Assembly: GCF_014490785.1 (NCBI RefSeq)
Contig: NZ_CP051488.1
Coordinates: 248,001 to 312,000, forward strand
Reading direction: 5' to 3'
Source: Kosakonia sp. SMBL-WEM22
GTDB taxonomy: Bacteria; Pseudomonadota; Gammaproteobacteria; Enterobacterales; Enterobacteriaceae
DNA length: 64,000 nt
A program made the translations under genes and the position numbers. Every line of letters begins with the position of its first letter. Position 1 is the first letter of the stretch. Positions 46,940-56,074 of the stretch are shown piece after piece. The notes beneath the pieces were generated by a model. The model ran no database searches. It was not told the DNA's origin and was given only the letters and a program-made list of their open reading frames with translations.

Positions 46940-47371
46940 ATGATAACTGGTGTTGATTATGTTTTTTATTCAAGCAGGAAACCGTTTGATATTGAAAGTC
47001 ATTTTATCTCATCTTTGAAGATGAAATGGGAAACACCTGTTATTGATGAGTTTGAGAGGACTGATTATAGACTGGATTTGTTTTTTGCAAAAGATAAAGA
47101 AATGTACTCTCTTTTCGATGAAAATGGATATTGTCTGAACAAGCATAGTGAGGGTTGTTTTATGCTTGTTTCAAGTATGCTTAAGCAACTTGAAAGTAAG
47201 ATAAAAATCTTAGATATTACTTATCCAGAAAGCAGGCGTAATACAGAACCATATAGTTCAACTATTATGTTGCGTGATATATGGGAATATACATTAGTTT
47301 TACCATCCGAGATTACTGAAGGTGATTTCTCTAGAGATATTTATATTTATCTCGAAAATTCCTTAAGGTAA
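46940..47371 (+). CDS. Immunity protein, module 11
   Basis: 143 residues from ATG 46940 behind GGGGGGAAATAAG; an earlier start at 46883 overlaps the toxin. It is strand-rich with an acidic, Tyr-rich end (LRDIWEYTLVLPSEITEGDF). The family is not recognised. Confidence 0.65.
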   Translation: MITGVDYVFYSSRKPFDIESHFISSLKMKWETPVIDEFERTDYRLDLFFAKDKEMYSLFDENGYCLNKHSEGCFMLVSSMLKQLESKIKILDITYPESRRNTEPYSSTIMLRDIWEYTLVLPSEITEGDFSRDIYIYLENSLR

Positions 47372-47378
47372 AAATCTT

Positions 47379-47408
47379 GCCGGGAAATAGATGTTTCCCG
47401 GCCTTTTA
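47379..47408. terminator. Module-end bidirectional terminator, module 11
   Basis: GCCGGGAAA / TTTCCCGGC with a short loop, then CTTTTATT. Confidence 0.8.
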
Positions 47409-47431
47409 TTATTTAATCCCCGTTCAGTCCA

Positions 47432-47737
47432 CTAAACCAACACATCCTTAATCCCTTTAACCACCTGTTTAGCCTGATAAAGCTGCTCGCGCAGCTCCTG
47501 CATCTCGTTGTTGTCAGCGATGATGGTCAGGCACCCCTGCGAAATCTTCACGGTGACGCCGCGCCCGGTGACAAATCCCGCCTGAACCAGCCAGTCGCCC
47601 TTAAGCCGGGGTGTCGTGAGTAGTATTATGTGGTCATGTAGGTTTTGCTGTTGAAGTGGCGGGCGCTGACGTAGCCGACTTTATAGCGACGCAGTGCTTT
47701 GGAAAGGGTGACTTCTGCCAATATCGTGTTCAGCCAT
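47432..47737 (-). pseudogene. SymE-like gene (type B), multiply broken
   Basis: From ATG 47737 (MAEHDIGRSHPF) the frame is soon lost. The other frames give LSKALRRYKVGYVSARHF, a stop, and finally KGDWLVQAGFVTGRGVTVKI and CLTIIADNNEMQELREQLYQ to 47432. The DWL-AGF-TGRGVTVKI-GC block is the SymE core. Six bases of the LKGDW region are also missing compared with the 50375 copy. Confidence 0.7.
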
Positions 47738-47920
47738 GATTAACGCCCTCTGATAGTGGGATGTGATAAGTGGGGTGACGTGTTGCAGGTGTATCCATTT
47801 CGTATTAAGGATGTCACTTAGCCAGCGTCTGTAACTGCTTCCCGGGGAAAAGGTATCTGGCACGCCTGAATCACTTTCTCTTCCCACCGAATAACCGCGC
47901 CACTTGCTGCAGGGTTTAGA
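47738..47920. repeat. Inter-module spacer repeat, copy 3
   Basis: Contains GTATCCATTTCGTATTAAGGATG and TTGCTGCAGGGTTTAGACGGG, close to the copies at 50687 and 54123. Confidence 0.75.
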
Positions 47921-47980
47921 CGGGATGAGCCGGGAGTATAAAGATCCCGGGCGTGGTCGCGCCACGACACGCACCGGAGA

Positions 47981-48925
47981 GTGACGCAGCGCTTCAGCTA
48001 TGACGACGAGCACCGCATCAGCCGGGTGGAAATCGACGGTGACGCGGAGTTCACAAAAGCAGAATACCGCTACGACGCGCCAGGCCGCCGTACGGAGAAA
48101 CAGGTGTGGCGACGCCATGCCCGTAAACCGGAACGCACGCAGTACGCCTGGTCCGGCCTGCAGATGGTGGGTGAAACCAGCGACAGTCACCCGGACGCAG
48201 CGGTGCAGTATATCTACACCGAAAACAGCTATGAACCGCTGGCGCGTGTTGACAGCCATGGGCAGCATGCGGAGATCTTCTGGTACCACACGGAACTGAA
48301 CGGCCTGCCGGAGAGCGTGACCGACAGCAACGGCGGGACCGTCTGGCGCGGGACTTCCTCCGCCTGGGGCCGCAGCCTGCGCGAGAGCACACCGGTAAAC
48401 TGGGACACCCCGCAGAACCTGCGCTTCCAGGGCCAGTACCTGGACCGCGAAACGGGCCTGCACTACAATACTTTCCGTTACTACGACCCGGCGGGCGGGT
48501 GTTATACCCAGATGGACCCGATAGGGCTAAAAGGTGGGTTAAACTTATATCAATATGCGCCTAATCCGCTGAGTTGGATCGATCCGCTTGGGCTATTGGC
48601 TGGGTGCTGGAAAAAGAAACTTCGGAAGATAGACGATGCAGTAAGAACACCAGGGAATTCCGGCCTTAAAATGACCCTTAGCCGAAGAGAGGCAAATCGT
48701 TTAGGTAAAGAGTTTGTTGGTGAGGGGTACTCAGTCGTACGAGGTAAAAAAGGAGAACTATGGTACATTTCTGCTGATGGAAAACGGATGTACAGAAGCC
48801 CTACACCGAAAAGTTCTGATTATGCAAAAACGGGTAAACAGGCGAATTTCCATGAACGAAAAAATGTAAATGATAACTGGTGGGATTCTCAACGAGTATC
48901 GAATGTACACGTACATGTGGAATAA
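47981..48925 (+). CDS. Displaced rhs tip, module 12: relative of module 8 toxin
   Basis: Core homology from about 47920; open from GTG 47981. The junction is DPIGLKGGLNLYQYAPNPLSWIDPLGL. The tip has RREANRLGKEFVGEGYSVV, YAKTGKQANFHERKNVNDNW and SNVHVHVE. It aligns with the module 8 tip at RLGxxFVGxxY, KTGKQxNFExK and the NVH-VE end, but is otherwise diverged. The frame is intact. Confidence 0.7.
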   Translation: MTQRFSYDDEHRISRVEIDGDAEFTKAEYRYDAPGRRTEKQVWRRHARKPERTQYAWSGLQMVGETSDSHPDAAVQYIYTENSYEPLARVDSHGQHAEIFWYHTELNGLPESVTDSNGGTVWRGTSSAWGRSLRESTPVNWDTPQNLRFQGQYLDRETGLHYNTFRYYDPAGGCYTQMDPIGLKGGLNLYQYAPNPLSWIDPLGLLAGCWKKKLRKIDDAVRTPGNSGLKMTLSRREANRLGKEFVGEGYSVVRGKKGELWYISADGKRMYRSPTPKSSDYAKTGKQANFHERKNVNDNWWDSQRVSNVHVHVE

Positions 48926-48928
48926 AAT

Positions 48929-49288
48929 ATGAAATTGATTATTAAATTTGCATGTGTTTCTGATGGTGTAAACTTACGCGCATGGGAGCCAACGGATAAC
49001 AAAACAATATCTGAGTTCATTTATCTCGAAATTGGTGAGAAAGGGAAAAAAAATTCAGATGGATTTACTATAAGGGTTGCAACACCCGAGGGGCTTAAAA
49101 ACCTTTCACCTATAAATAAAATTATTGCAGAACGCCCTTTGATTATCATGAGTGAGTATAATTTTCAGGAACTATGGAAATGGCTTGAAGATGTAGTTTC
49201 TTCTTGTGAAGGAGATACGTGGCTTCAAAGCATCGAACATCTTAAACGATATTTCGACTGGGAATATGATAACTATAAAACTAGTTAA
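48929..49288 (+). CDS. Imm8-family immunity protein, module 12
   Basis: 119 residues, 3 bases after the toxin stop. The Imm8 pattern is YLEIGEKGKKNSDGFTIRVATPEGL and LKRYFDWEYDNYK. It is diverged from the module 8 partner in parallel with the toxins, so cross-protection is uncertain. Confidence 0.75.
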   Translation: MKLIIKFACVSDGVNLRAWEPTDNKTISEFIYLEIGEKGKKNSDGFTIRVATPEGLKNLSPINKIIAERPLIIMSEYNFQELWKWLEDVVSSCEGDTWLQSIEHLKRYFDWEYDNYKTS

Positions 49289-49393
49289 ATTCTCCGCATA
49301 AGCTTTAACTCGAGTAGTTATAACTTAAGCGTTTTGTTAGTGTATGAACGAAACCGGCAGTATGATCCGACGATAGGGTAGATTCGCTGTTCT

Positions 49394-49804
49394 GACCCGA
49401 TAGGGCTATTAGGTGGATTAAACTTATATGCGTATGCACCTAATCCGTTAAGCTGGATCGATCCCTTCGGATTAACAAAAAGTTGTATAAATGCATCAAG
49501 ACGTAAGCCTGTTAATCTGCCTGGAATGAAGAAAGTTTCCATTGATATGGAACACATTCTTGAATGACATACAGTTACAGGGAAAGTCGCCAAGCAAAGT
49601 GGTATAAACAATTTATTTCCAGAAAATATGTCTCCAAAGCAAATAGAAAATGCTGTCAAAGATGCATATTCTAATATCAAAGTCATAAAAACTCAGGGGG
49701 ACCGAGTCATGGGACAAGGGACATCTGGAGGGATGACGATAGAGATATGGATAAATAAATCAACCAAAACCATAGAAACCGCATATCCTAAGGGGACTCG
49801 ATGA
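49394..49804 (+). pseudogene. Displaced tip, module 13: EndoU nuclease with a nonsense codon
   Basis: The upstream scrap (about 49360-49394) reads QYDPTIG with indels, a different Rhs lineage from the YDPAGGCYTQM core used elsewhere. The tip reads KKVSIDMEHILE, then TGA at 49565-49567, then HTVTGKVAKQSGINNLF and GGMTIEIWINKSTKTIETAYP. This is the bacterial EndoU pattern (HILEGH...); the TGA takes the place of the Gly codon GGA before the catalytic-type His. The stop overlaps the immunity ATG. Confidence 0.75.
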
Positions 49805-50269
49805 TGATTAATCTAATTATCAATCCTAACTCCGTTCGATTGTCAAAGACTAAAATTTCAGAACAAGTATTTTCTGAGATTTATTTTAACATTCATGATG
49901 ATACATTTTTTCCTGAAAAAGGGTGGGATGATTTCTCTGTGGTCATAATGGGGTGGTGGTTGGAAAGGAGTCTGGCAATAAGGGAAGGAAGTAAGACTAT
50001 TTTAAATTTTATGGATGGTCCTTACTATCTTGAAATATCTGAATTAGATGAGAATTACACGATCCTTTTCATAAGCGATAAATATAATGTGAAAAAAAGT
50101 CCTTTACTCTGAAAAAATAAATGGAAAATTATTTTTAAAGCTATTATTAAAGAGTGCTAACTCATTGATTAGAAATATTCCTGATGAAGCAAAAAAATTG
50201 GCCGATGTGTTGGTTTTAATAAATAATTTCAAGTTATTACAACGACATGTGAAATTAATTTGTGGTTAA
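49801..50269 (+). pseudogene. Immunity gene of module 13, frameshifted
   Basis: The frame from ATG 49801 (ATGA overlap) gives 103 residues ending YNVKKSPLL. Removing one A from the run at about 50092-50098 would continue VLYSEKINGKLFLKLLLKSA to a TAA at 50267, for about 155 residues. The family is not recognised. Confidence 0.6.
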
Positions 50270-50322
50270 CCAGAATTAAAATTATGTAATTTATTAATGG
50301 TGTAAAATGATAGCAAATAGCT

Positions 50323-50352
50323 AAAAATGGGAGGATTAATCCTCCCATTTTT
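50323..50352. terminator. Module-end bidirectional terminator, module 13
   Basis: AAAAATGGGAGG / CCTCCCATTTTTT around an ATTAAT loop; same position but different stem sequence from the other module-end hairpins. Confidence 0.85.
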
Positions 50353-50374
50353 TATGTATCTCTCGTTTAATCCA

Positions 50375-50686
50375 CTAAACCAGCACGTCTTTAATCCCCT
50401 TAACCACCTGTTTAGCCTGATAAAGCTGCTCGCGCAGCTCCTGCATCTTGTTGTTGTCAGCGATGATGGTCAGGCACCCCTGCGAAATCTTCACGGTGAC
50501 GCCGCGCCCGGTGACAAATCCCGCCTCAGCCAGCCAGTCGCCCTTAAGGTGCAGCCGGGGTGTCGTGAGTAGTATTATGTGGTCATGTAGGTTTTGCTGT
50601 TGAAGTGGCGGGCGCTGACGTAGCGGACTTTATAGCGACGCAGTGCTTTGGAAAGGGCGACTTCTGCCAATATCGTGTTCAGCCAT
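50375..50686 (-). pseudogene. SymE-like gene (type B), frameshifted
   Basis: ATG 50686 (MAEHDIGRSRPF) opens the gene. The core, in other frames, is LHLKGDWLAEAGFVTGRGV, CLTIIADNNKMQELREQLYQ and GIKDVLV to 50375. A C run (CACCCCGGCTGCAC) is one base short for the frame that joins the middle to the core. Confidence 0.65.
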
Positions 50687-50870
50687 GATTAACGCCCTCT
50701 GATAGTGGGATGTGATAAGTGGGGTGACGTGTTGCAGGTGTATCCATTTCGTATTAAGGATGTCACTTAGCCAGCGTCTGTAACTGCTTCCCGGGGAAAA
50801 GGTATCTGGCACGCCTGAATTACTTTCTCTTCCCACCGAATAACCGTGCCACTTGCTGCAGGGTTTAGAC
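50687..50870. repeat. Inter-module spacer repeat, copy 4
   Basis: Nearly identical to 47738-47920. Confidence 0.75.
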
Positions 50871-50929
50871 GGGATGAGCCGGGAGTATAAAGATCCCGGG
50901 CGTGGTCGCGCCACGACACGCACCGGAGA

Positions 50930-51907
50930 GTGACGCAGCACTTCAGCTACGACGACGAGCACCGTATCAGCCGGGTGGAAATCGACGGTGACGCGGAGTT
51001 CACAAAAGCAGAATACCGCTACGACGCGCCAGGCCGCCGTACGGAGAAACAGGTGTGGCGACGCCATGCCCGTAAACCGGAACGCACGCAGTACGCCTGG
51101 TCCGGCCTGCAGATGGTGGGTGAAACCAGCGACAGTCACCCGGACGCGGTGGTGCAGTATATCTACACCGAAAACAGCTTTGAACCGCTGGCGCGCGTCG
51201 ACAGCCACGGTGAGCACGCGGACATCTTCTGGTACCACACGGAACTGAACGGCCTGCCGGACAGCGTGACCGACAGCAACGGCGAGACCGTCTGGCGCGG
51301 TGCTTCCACGGCCTGGGGCCGCAGCCTGCGTGAAAGCACACCGGTAACCTGGGACACCCCGCAGAACCTGCGCTTCCAGGGCCAGTACCTGGACCGCGAA
51401 ACGGGCCTGCACTACAATACTTTCCGTTACTACGACCCGGCGGGCGGGTGTTATACGCAGATGGACCCGATAGGGCTAAATGGAGGTATCAACCTCTATC
51501 AATATGCGCCTAATCCGCTGGGGTGGATTGATCCATTAGGTCTTACTAAAACCCATACTGGGTATGTTTACCGTGCATTGTCTAAAGGACAGAAAAAATG
51601 TGCGCTGGCAGGGGAAAAAATCCCGCCCAAAGATTCTCATGCTAGCTATTCTGTGCAAGAGCATATTGAAAATGGAAAACTTTCAACTCAATTGATATCC
51701 ACTACAAAAAAAGAAAGTACCGCAGATTTTTATAATAAAAACAATAGTAAAGTAAAAGTAGATTTATCAAAAATACAAGATAATGAAATTATTGACGTTA
51801 GTAATGGACAGGGGTTGTCTGGTAAGGCGTCTCGATACGCTAGGAAAGATAAAGAAGTTATATTAACTAACGGTATTCCATCTGGATCATATGAGATTAT
51901 TAAATGA
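50930..51907 (+). CDS. Displaced rhs tip, module 14: ADP-ribosyltransferase-like toxin
   Basis: Core from about 50870; open from GTG 50930. The junction is DPIGLNGGINLYQYAPNPLGWIDPLGL. The tip begins TGYVYRALSKGQKKCALAG, then QLISTTKKESTADFY and ARKDKEVILTNGIPSGSYEI. An Arg strand (VYRAL), an STT motif and a late KDKEV fit the R-S-E layout of ADP-ribosyltransferases. The fold call is inferred. Intact, with ATGA overlap to the immunity gene. Confidence 0.65.
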   Translation: MTQHFSYDDEHRISRVEIDGDAEFTKAEYRYDAPGRRTEKQVWRRHARKPERTQYAWSGLQMVGETSDSHPDAVVQYIYTENSFEPLARVDSHGEHADIFWYHTELNGLPDSVTDSNGETVWRGASTAWGRSLRESTPVTWDTPQNLRFQGQYLDRETGLHYNTFRYYDPAGGCYTQMDPIGLNGGINLYQYAPNPLGWIDPLGLTKTHTGYVYRALSKGQKKCALAGEKIPPKDSHASYSVQEHIENGKLSTQLISTTKKESTADFYNKNNSKVKVDLSKIQDNEIIDVSNGQGLSGKASRYARKDKEVILTNGIPSGSYEIIK

Positions 51908-52230
51908 ACACTGAATTATATTCTCGCTTCAAATTGCTATCAAAAAAAATGAATGATTTTTATGATCAAGAATATTCATCCGAAGAGGATGAATATTTTC
52001 AAAATAAAAAAATAAAGTCCGATATCATTGATTTTATTGTAAAATCAAATGAGTTAAGTGAGTTTTCTTTTGTGCAGGATGCATTACTTCTTCTTTTTGG
52101 CAATACAGGTTGCCGGGAAGATTTTGAAATATTTAATGAAATAATAACACCATTATTTGAAAAAAATATTCTCGATAATAAATCACTGGGAAAATATTTT
52201 GGTAACTCTCCGTTATCAAGATGGAAATAG
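51904..52230 (+). CDS. Immunity protein, module 14
   Basis: 108 residues, ATGA overlap. It is all-helical in appearance and acidic (MNDFYDQEYSSEEDEYF; EDFEIFNEIITPLFEKNIL). The family is not recognised. Confidence 0.65.
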   Translation: MNTELYSRFKLLSKKMNDFYDQEYSSEEDEYFQNKKIKSDIIDFIVKSNELSEFSFVQDALLLLFGNTGCREDFEIFNEIITPLFEKNILDNKSLGKYFGNSPLSRWK

Positions 52231-52236
52231 TAACGT

Positions 52237-52274
52237 AAAGCCGGGAGAAAAATTAAAGCTTCCCGGCTTTTTTA
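52237..52274. terminator. Module-end bidirectional terminator, module 14
   Basis: AAAGCCGGGA / TCCCGGCTTTTTT hairpin. Confidence 0.85.
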
Positions 52275-52278
52275 TTAT

Positions 52279-52607
52279 TTAACTCTCATTCAGCACACTA
52301 AACATCCCGTTCCGCTTCCCCTTAACCACCTGTTTAACCTGATAAAGTTCTTCCCGCAGCTCCTGTACCTCGTCACTGTCAGCGATGATAGTCAGGCACC
52401 CGTCCGATATTTTTACGGACACGCCGCGCCCGGTGTCAAATCCCGCCTCTTTTAACCAGTCGCCTTTGAGGGTCAGGCTGGGGTGGGATGAATAGTAGGT
52501 TTTAGTAATATTCCGGCGGTTTTCGTGGCGGACTCTGACATAGCTGACTTTGTAGCGGCGCTGTGTTTTGGAAATGGTGACTTATGGCGTAATACTTTTT
52601 CAGCCAT
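52279..52607 (-). pseudogene. SymE-like gene (type A), frameshift plus nonsense
   Basis: From ATG 52607 the frame opens MAEKVLRHKS. The body, one base out, reads ITP-stop-VTISKTQRRYKVSYV, then SLTLKGDWLKEAGFDTGRGV and CLTIIADSDEVQELREELYQ to TAA 52279. The A run after MAE has five A where six would join the frames; a TAA replaces the codon after ITP. Span 329 nt. Confidence 0.7.
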
Positions 52608-52634
52608 TAACCATCCCTGACAGGGGGTTATGCC

Positions 52635-53407
52635 ATGCAGTACGCCTGGTCCGGCCTGCAGATGGTGGGTGAAACCAGTAACAGTCACCCGGAGGCGGCG
52701 GTGCAGTATATCCACATCGAAAACAGTTATGAGCCGCTGGCGCGTGTTGACAGCCACGGTGGACATGCGGAGATCTTCTGGTACCACACGGAACTGAACG
52801 GCCTGCCGGAGAGCGTGACCGACAGCAACGGCGGGACCGTCTGGCGCGGGACTTCCTCCGCCTGGGGCCGCAGCCTGCGCGAGAGCACACCGGTAAACCG
52901 GGACACCCCGCAGAACCTGCGCTTCCAGGGTCAGTACCTGGACCGCGAAACGGGCCTGCACTACAATACTTTCCGGTACTACGACCCGGCGGGCGGGTGT
53001 TACACGCAGATGGATCCTATAGGCTGAAAGGCGGGTTAAACCTGTATGCTTATGCACCGAATCCGTTAAGCTGGATCGATCCGCTGGGTTTAAATAAGGA
53101 ATTAAATAGTGGTTCTGTTTATCGAATGGGAAGTGGTACAGATTCAAATTTAACCCCACGCCCCGGGAAAGATACAACTACTGGATTATCTACAACCATA
53201 GAAAAGCCAACTGGTAAATTCCAAACTCTCGACGTAAAAGTGCTTAATGACAATGGATTGATTGTAATTCAAGATGGAAAGAATCATGCTTCTGTTAGGC
53301 CTGCGGATGATCCTGATATGTCTAAACTAAGAGAATGGGCTGATACTCGAGGAACAGAAAAAGTATCACCATATACGAAAGCTGTAAAAAAATCTTGCGG
53401 TGGGTAG
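52635..53407 (+). pseudogene. Displaced rhs tip, module 15: ADP-ribosyltransferase-like, frameshifted at the junction
   Basis: The core scrap starts near 52632. The first frame ends at MDPIG (53027) because one G is missing in ATAGGCTG. The next frame continues LKGGLNLYAYAPNPLSWIDPLGL and the tip LNSGSVYRMGSGTDSNLTPR, KDTTTGLSTTIEKP and HASVRPADDPDMSKL to 53407. The VYR, TPRPGKDTTTGLSTT pattern resembles TreTu-like ADP-ribosyltransferase tips; the match is from memory. Confidence 0.6.
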
Positions 53408-53415
53408 GTGTCTGT

Positions 53416-53754
53416 ATGAATGCGTTTATTTTTAATGAGTTATGTGAATTAAAAAGAAATTGTGATAAATACGCCATTAAATCTATATCGATAGAAGTGA
53501 AGTATACTGGAATGGTTTCAAGATTTTATTTCAGTATATTACTTGATGATAGGTCTGGAGATGAAATTGAAAATGATGAGGTCGTTATTGAAATAAGTTC
53601 TAACGATGGCATTCACTTTCATGCTGATCTTTCTGATTCATCTGGTTATGTATATATAGATAATGAAAATATCACTGATAAAAAAGATATTTCCTCTTTT
53701 CTGGAAAAAGCAGAGAGTCAATTTACTCATGTCTTTCAAAAATTGTTAAAATAA
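53416..53754 (+). CDS. Immunity protein, module 15
   Basis: 112 residues from ATG 53416, 8 bases past the toxin stop. It is strand-rich in the middle (RFYFSILLDDRSGDEIENDE, VVIEISSNDGIHFHADLS) and acidic. The family is not recognised. It is intact although the toxin frame is broken. Confidence 0.65.
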   Translation: MNAFIFNELCELKRNCDKYAIKSISIEVKYTGMVSRFYFSILLDDRSGDEIENDEVVIEISSNDGIHFHADLSDSSGYVYIDNENITDKKDISSFLEKAESQFTHVFQKLLK

Positions 53755-53760
53755 AAATAA

Positions 53761-53793
53761 GCCGGGAAAGAAATCAACTTTTCCCGGCTTTTT
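53761..53793. terminator. Module-end bidirectional terminator, module 15
   Basis: GCCGGGAAA(A) / TTTTCCCGGC with a T5 tail. Confidence 0.85.
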
Positions 53794-53798
53794 ACTAT

Positions 53799-54122
53799 TT
53801 AACCCTCGTTCAGCACACTAAACATCCCGTCTTTTATTCCTTTAACCACCTGTTCAGCCTGATAAAGCTGCTCACGCAGCTCCTGCATCTCGTTGTTGTC
53901 AGCGATGATGGTCAGGCACCCCTGTGAAATCTTCACGGTGACGCCGCGCCCGGTGACAAATCCCGCCTGAGCCAGCCAGTCGCCCTTAAGCCGGGGTGTC
54001 GTGAGTAGTATTATGTGGTCATGTAGGTTTTGCTGTTGAAGTGGCGGGCGCTGACGTAGCCGACTTTATAGCGACGCAGTGCTTTGGAAAGGGTGACTTC
54101 TGCCAATATCGTGTTCAGTCAT
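53799..54122 (-). pseudogene. SymE-like gene (type B with type A tail), broken
   Basis: Starts like type B at ATG 54122 (MTEHDIGRSHPF). The core reads KGDWLAQAGFVTGRGVTVKI and CLTIIADNNEMQELREQLYQ, and the end DGMFSVLNEG matches the type A tail rather than the type B tail, so it looks like a recombinant. Frames are broken as in the other type B copies. Confidence 0.65.
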
Positions 54123-54315
54123 GATTAACGCCCTCTGATAGTGGGATGTGATAAGTGGGGTGTGATAAGTGGGGTGACGTGTTGCAGGTGTATCCATTTC
54201 GTATTAAGGATGTCACTTAGCCAGCGTCTGTAACTGCTTCCCGGGGAAAAGGTATCTGGCACGCCTGAATCACTTTCTCTTCCCACCGAATAACCGTGCC
54301 ACTTGCTGCAGGGTT
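54123..54315. repeat. Inter-module spacer repeat, copy 5
   Basis: Like the copy at 50687 but with a 14-base tandem duplication (GTGATAAGTGGGGT twice at about 54148-54175). Confidence 0.75.
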
Positions 54316-54602
54316 TAGACGGGATGAGCCGGGAGTATAAAGATCCCGGGCGTGGTCTCGCCACGACTCGCTTCGGAGTGTGATGCAGCGCTTCAGTTAC
54401 ACACCCTGCCCGCAAACCGGAACGCACGCAGTATGCCTGGTCCGGCCTGCAGATGGTGGATGAAACCAGCGACAGTCACCCGGACGCGGCGGTGCAGTAT
54501 ATCCACACCGAAAACAGCGATGAGCCGTTGGCGCGTCGACTGCCATGGTGAACATGCGGACATCTTCTGGTACCACAGCAACTGAACGGCCTGCCGGACA
54601 GT

Positions 54603-55226
54603 GTGACCGACAGCAACGGCGAGACCGTCTGGCGCGGTGCTTCCTCCGCCTGGGGCCGCAGCCTGCGCGAGAGCACACCGGTAACCCGGGACACCCCGCA
54701 GAGCCTGCGCTTCCAGGGCCAGTACCTGGACCGCGAAACCGGCCTGCACTACAACACCTTCCGCTACTACGACCCGGCGGGCGGGTGTTATACGCAGATG
54801 GATCCGATAGGGCTAAGGGGCGGGTTAAACTTATACCAGTATGCGCCCAATCCGCTATCATGGATCGATCCACTTGGTCTTAAGTGTTGGTCTACAGAAC
54901 AAAAAAATTATTGGAAAGATGTTGGTGCAAAAGAGTTAGCCAATCCTTCAGGATTATATTCGCCAAGAAATATTTTAGAAATGGTTGGTGGACGTGCACC
55001 TAAATTTACAGCTAGAGTTAAAGTAATTAAAACGGGTAAAATAGAGATAAGAGATATACCATATGAGTTACACCATAAAAATATACCGCAGCGACAAGGC
55101 GGACCTAATGTTCACGCTAAAAATAATTTAGACGAAGTAGATCCATGGCAACATCAAGAAGTAGATAAATATCGTCATTCAGGAATGGAATTTATAGAAC
55201 TTATTACGGGGGTTAGTTCATGGTGA
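54603..55226 (+). CDS. Displaced rhs tip, module 16: HNH/EndoVII-type nuclease
   Basis: The core scrap from about 54315 has several small deletions, so the open frame starts only at GTG 54603. The junction is DPIGLRGGLNLYQYAPNPLSWIDPLGL. The tip has IRDIPYELHHKNIPQRQGG and NNLDEVDPWQHQEVDKYRHSG, an HH...N...H pattern of HNH-superfamily nucleases. The tip frame is intact and overlaps the immunity gene by 7 bases. Confidence 0.7.
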   Translation: MTDSNGETVWRGASSAWGRSLRESTPVTRDTPQSLRFQGQYLDRETGLHYNTFRYYDPAGGCYTQMDPIGLRGGLNLYQYAPNPLSWIDPLGLKCWSTEQKNYWKDVGAKELANPSGLYSPRNILEMVGGRAPKFTARVKVIKTGKIEIRDIPYELHHKNIPQRQGGPNVHAKNNLDEVDPWQHQEVDKYRHSGMEFIELITGVSSW

Positions 55227-55684
55227 TTGATCGTAATTATATTTTATTTTCTTCAGCTTTGTCAGAGCTAGCAGCACAGACCTGTAGCGTAGGACTTGGT
55301 CACAGCGAGTCTGAATTGTTCATGAAACGTGTGTATGATGAATATTTACTAACATCCTACCCTGAACCAAATGTAAACTGGATTAAATCCATTCCATTAG
55401 ATGTGAAATCATGGATGGTTAATGTTATTCAAGAAAATTTCTTATTTATGAATAAAAAGCCAAAATGGGTTGGAGGCGCTAGTTGGAGATTTATTGATGA
55501 TGTACCCATGATATTTATTTCTCAAATAGAGTTTGAAAGCAATGAAATAATGGATAAAAACTTATCATCTGGCGATGTGTTATATATTTTTTCTGGGAGA
55601 AATTATATTGATGATGGTTGGGAGTTAATAATAAAAATGATTAAGCAGGATAAAAATGCTATTGGCACTTCTTATATTGACTAA
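55220..55684 (+). CDS. Immunity protein, module 16
   Basis: 154 residues from ATG 55220, overlapping the toxin end. Features include WIKSIPLDVKSWMVNVIQEN and GGASWRFIDDVPMIFISQIE. The family is not recognised. Confidence 0.65.
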   Translation: MVIDRNYILFSSALSELAAQTCSVGLGHSESELFMKRVYDEYLLTSYPEPNVNWIKSIPLDVKSWMVNVIQENFLFMNKKPKWVGGASWRFIDDVPMIFISQIEFESNEIMDKNLSSGDVLYIFSGRNYIDDGWELIIKMIKQDKNAIGTSYID

Positions 55685-55690
55685 GGTAAG

Positions 55691-55722
55691 GCTGGGAAGG
55701 TATTAAGTCTTCCCGGCTTTTT
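55691..55722. terminator. Module-end bidirectional terminator, module 16
   Basis: GCTGGGAAG / CTTCCCGGC (one G-T pair) with a T5 tail. Confidence 0.8.
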
Positions 55723-55727
55723 ATTAT

Positions 55728-56020
55728 TTAATTTTTGTTCAGCACACTAAACATTCCTTCTCGCATCCCCTTAACTGCCTGTTTAACCTGATAAAGCTCC
55801 CTGCGCAGTTCCTGTACTTCGTTACTATCCGCAAGCAGGATCTGGCAGCCTTCCGAGATCTTCACGGTAACGCCCGTACCGATCTCAAATCCCGCTTCTC
55901 TCAGCCAATTGGCGCTGATTTTGATCACCGGCGTGTCGCTGCGGTTGGGCAGATAACCCACGGTACAGCGGCGCTGTGTTTTGGAAATGGTGACTTCTGG
56001 CGTAATACTTTTTCAGCCAT
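55728..56020 (-). pseudogene. SymE-like gene (type A), one base short at the A run
   Basis: From ATG 56020 the frame is MAEKVLRQKSPFPKHSA. One base over, the body reads SITPEVTISKTQRRCTVGYL, then TPVIKISANWLREAGFEIGT and EVQELRRELYQVKQAVKG to 55728. Five A follow MAE's GA; six would join the frames into about 97 residues. The only in-frame alternative is a GTG at 55961, giving 77 residues. Confidence 0.7.
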
Positions 56021-56074
56021 TAACCATCCCTGACAGGGGGTTATGCCATGCAGTAAGCCTGAACGGGTCTGTAG

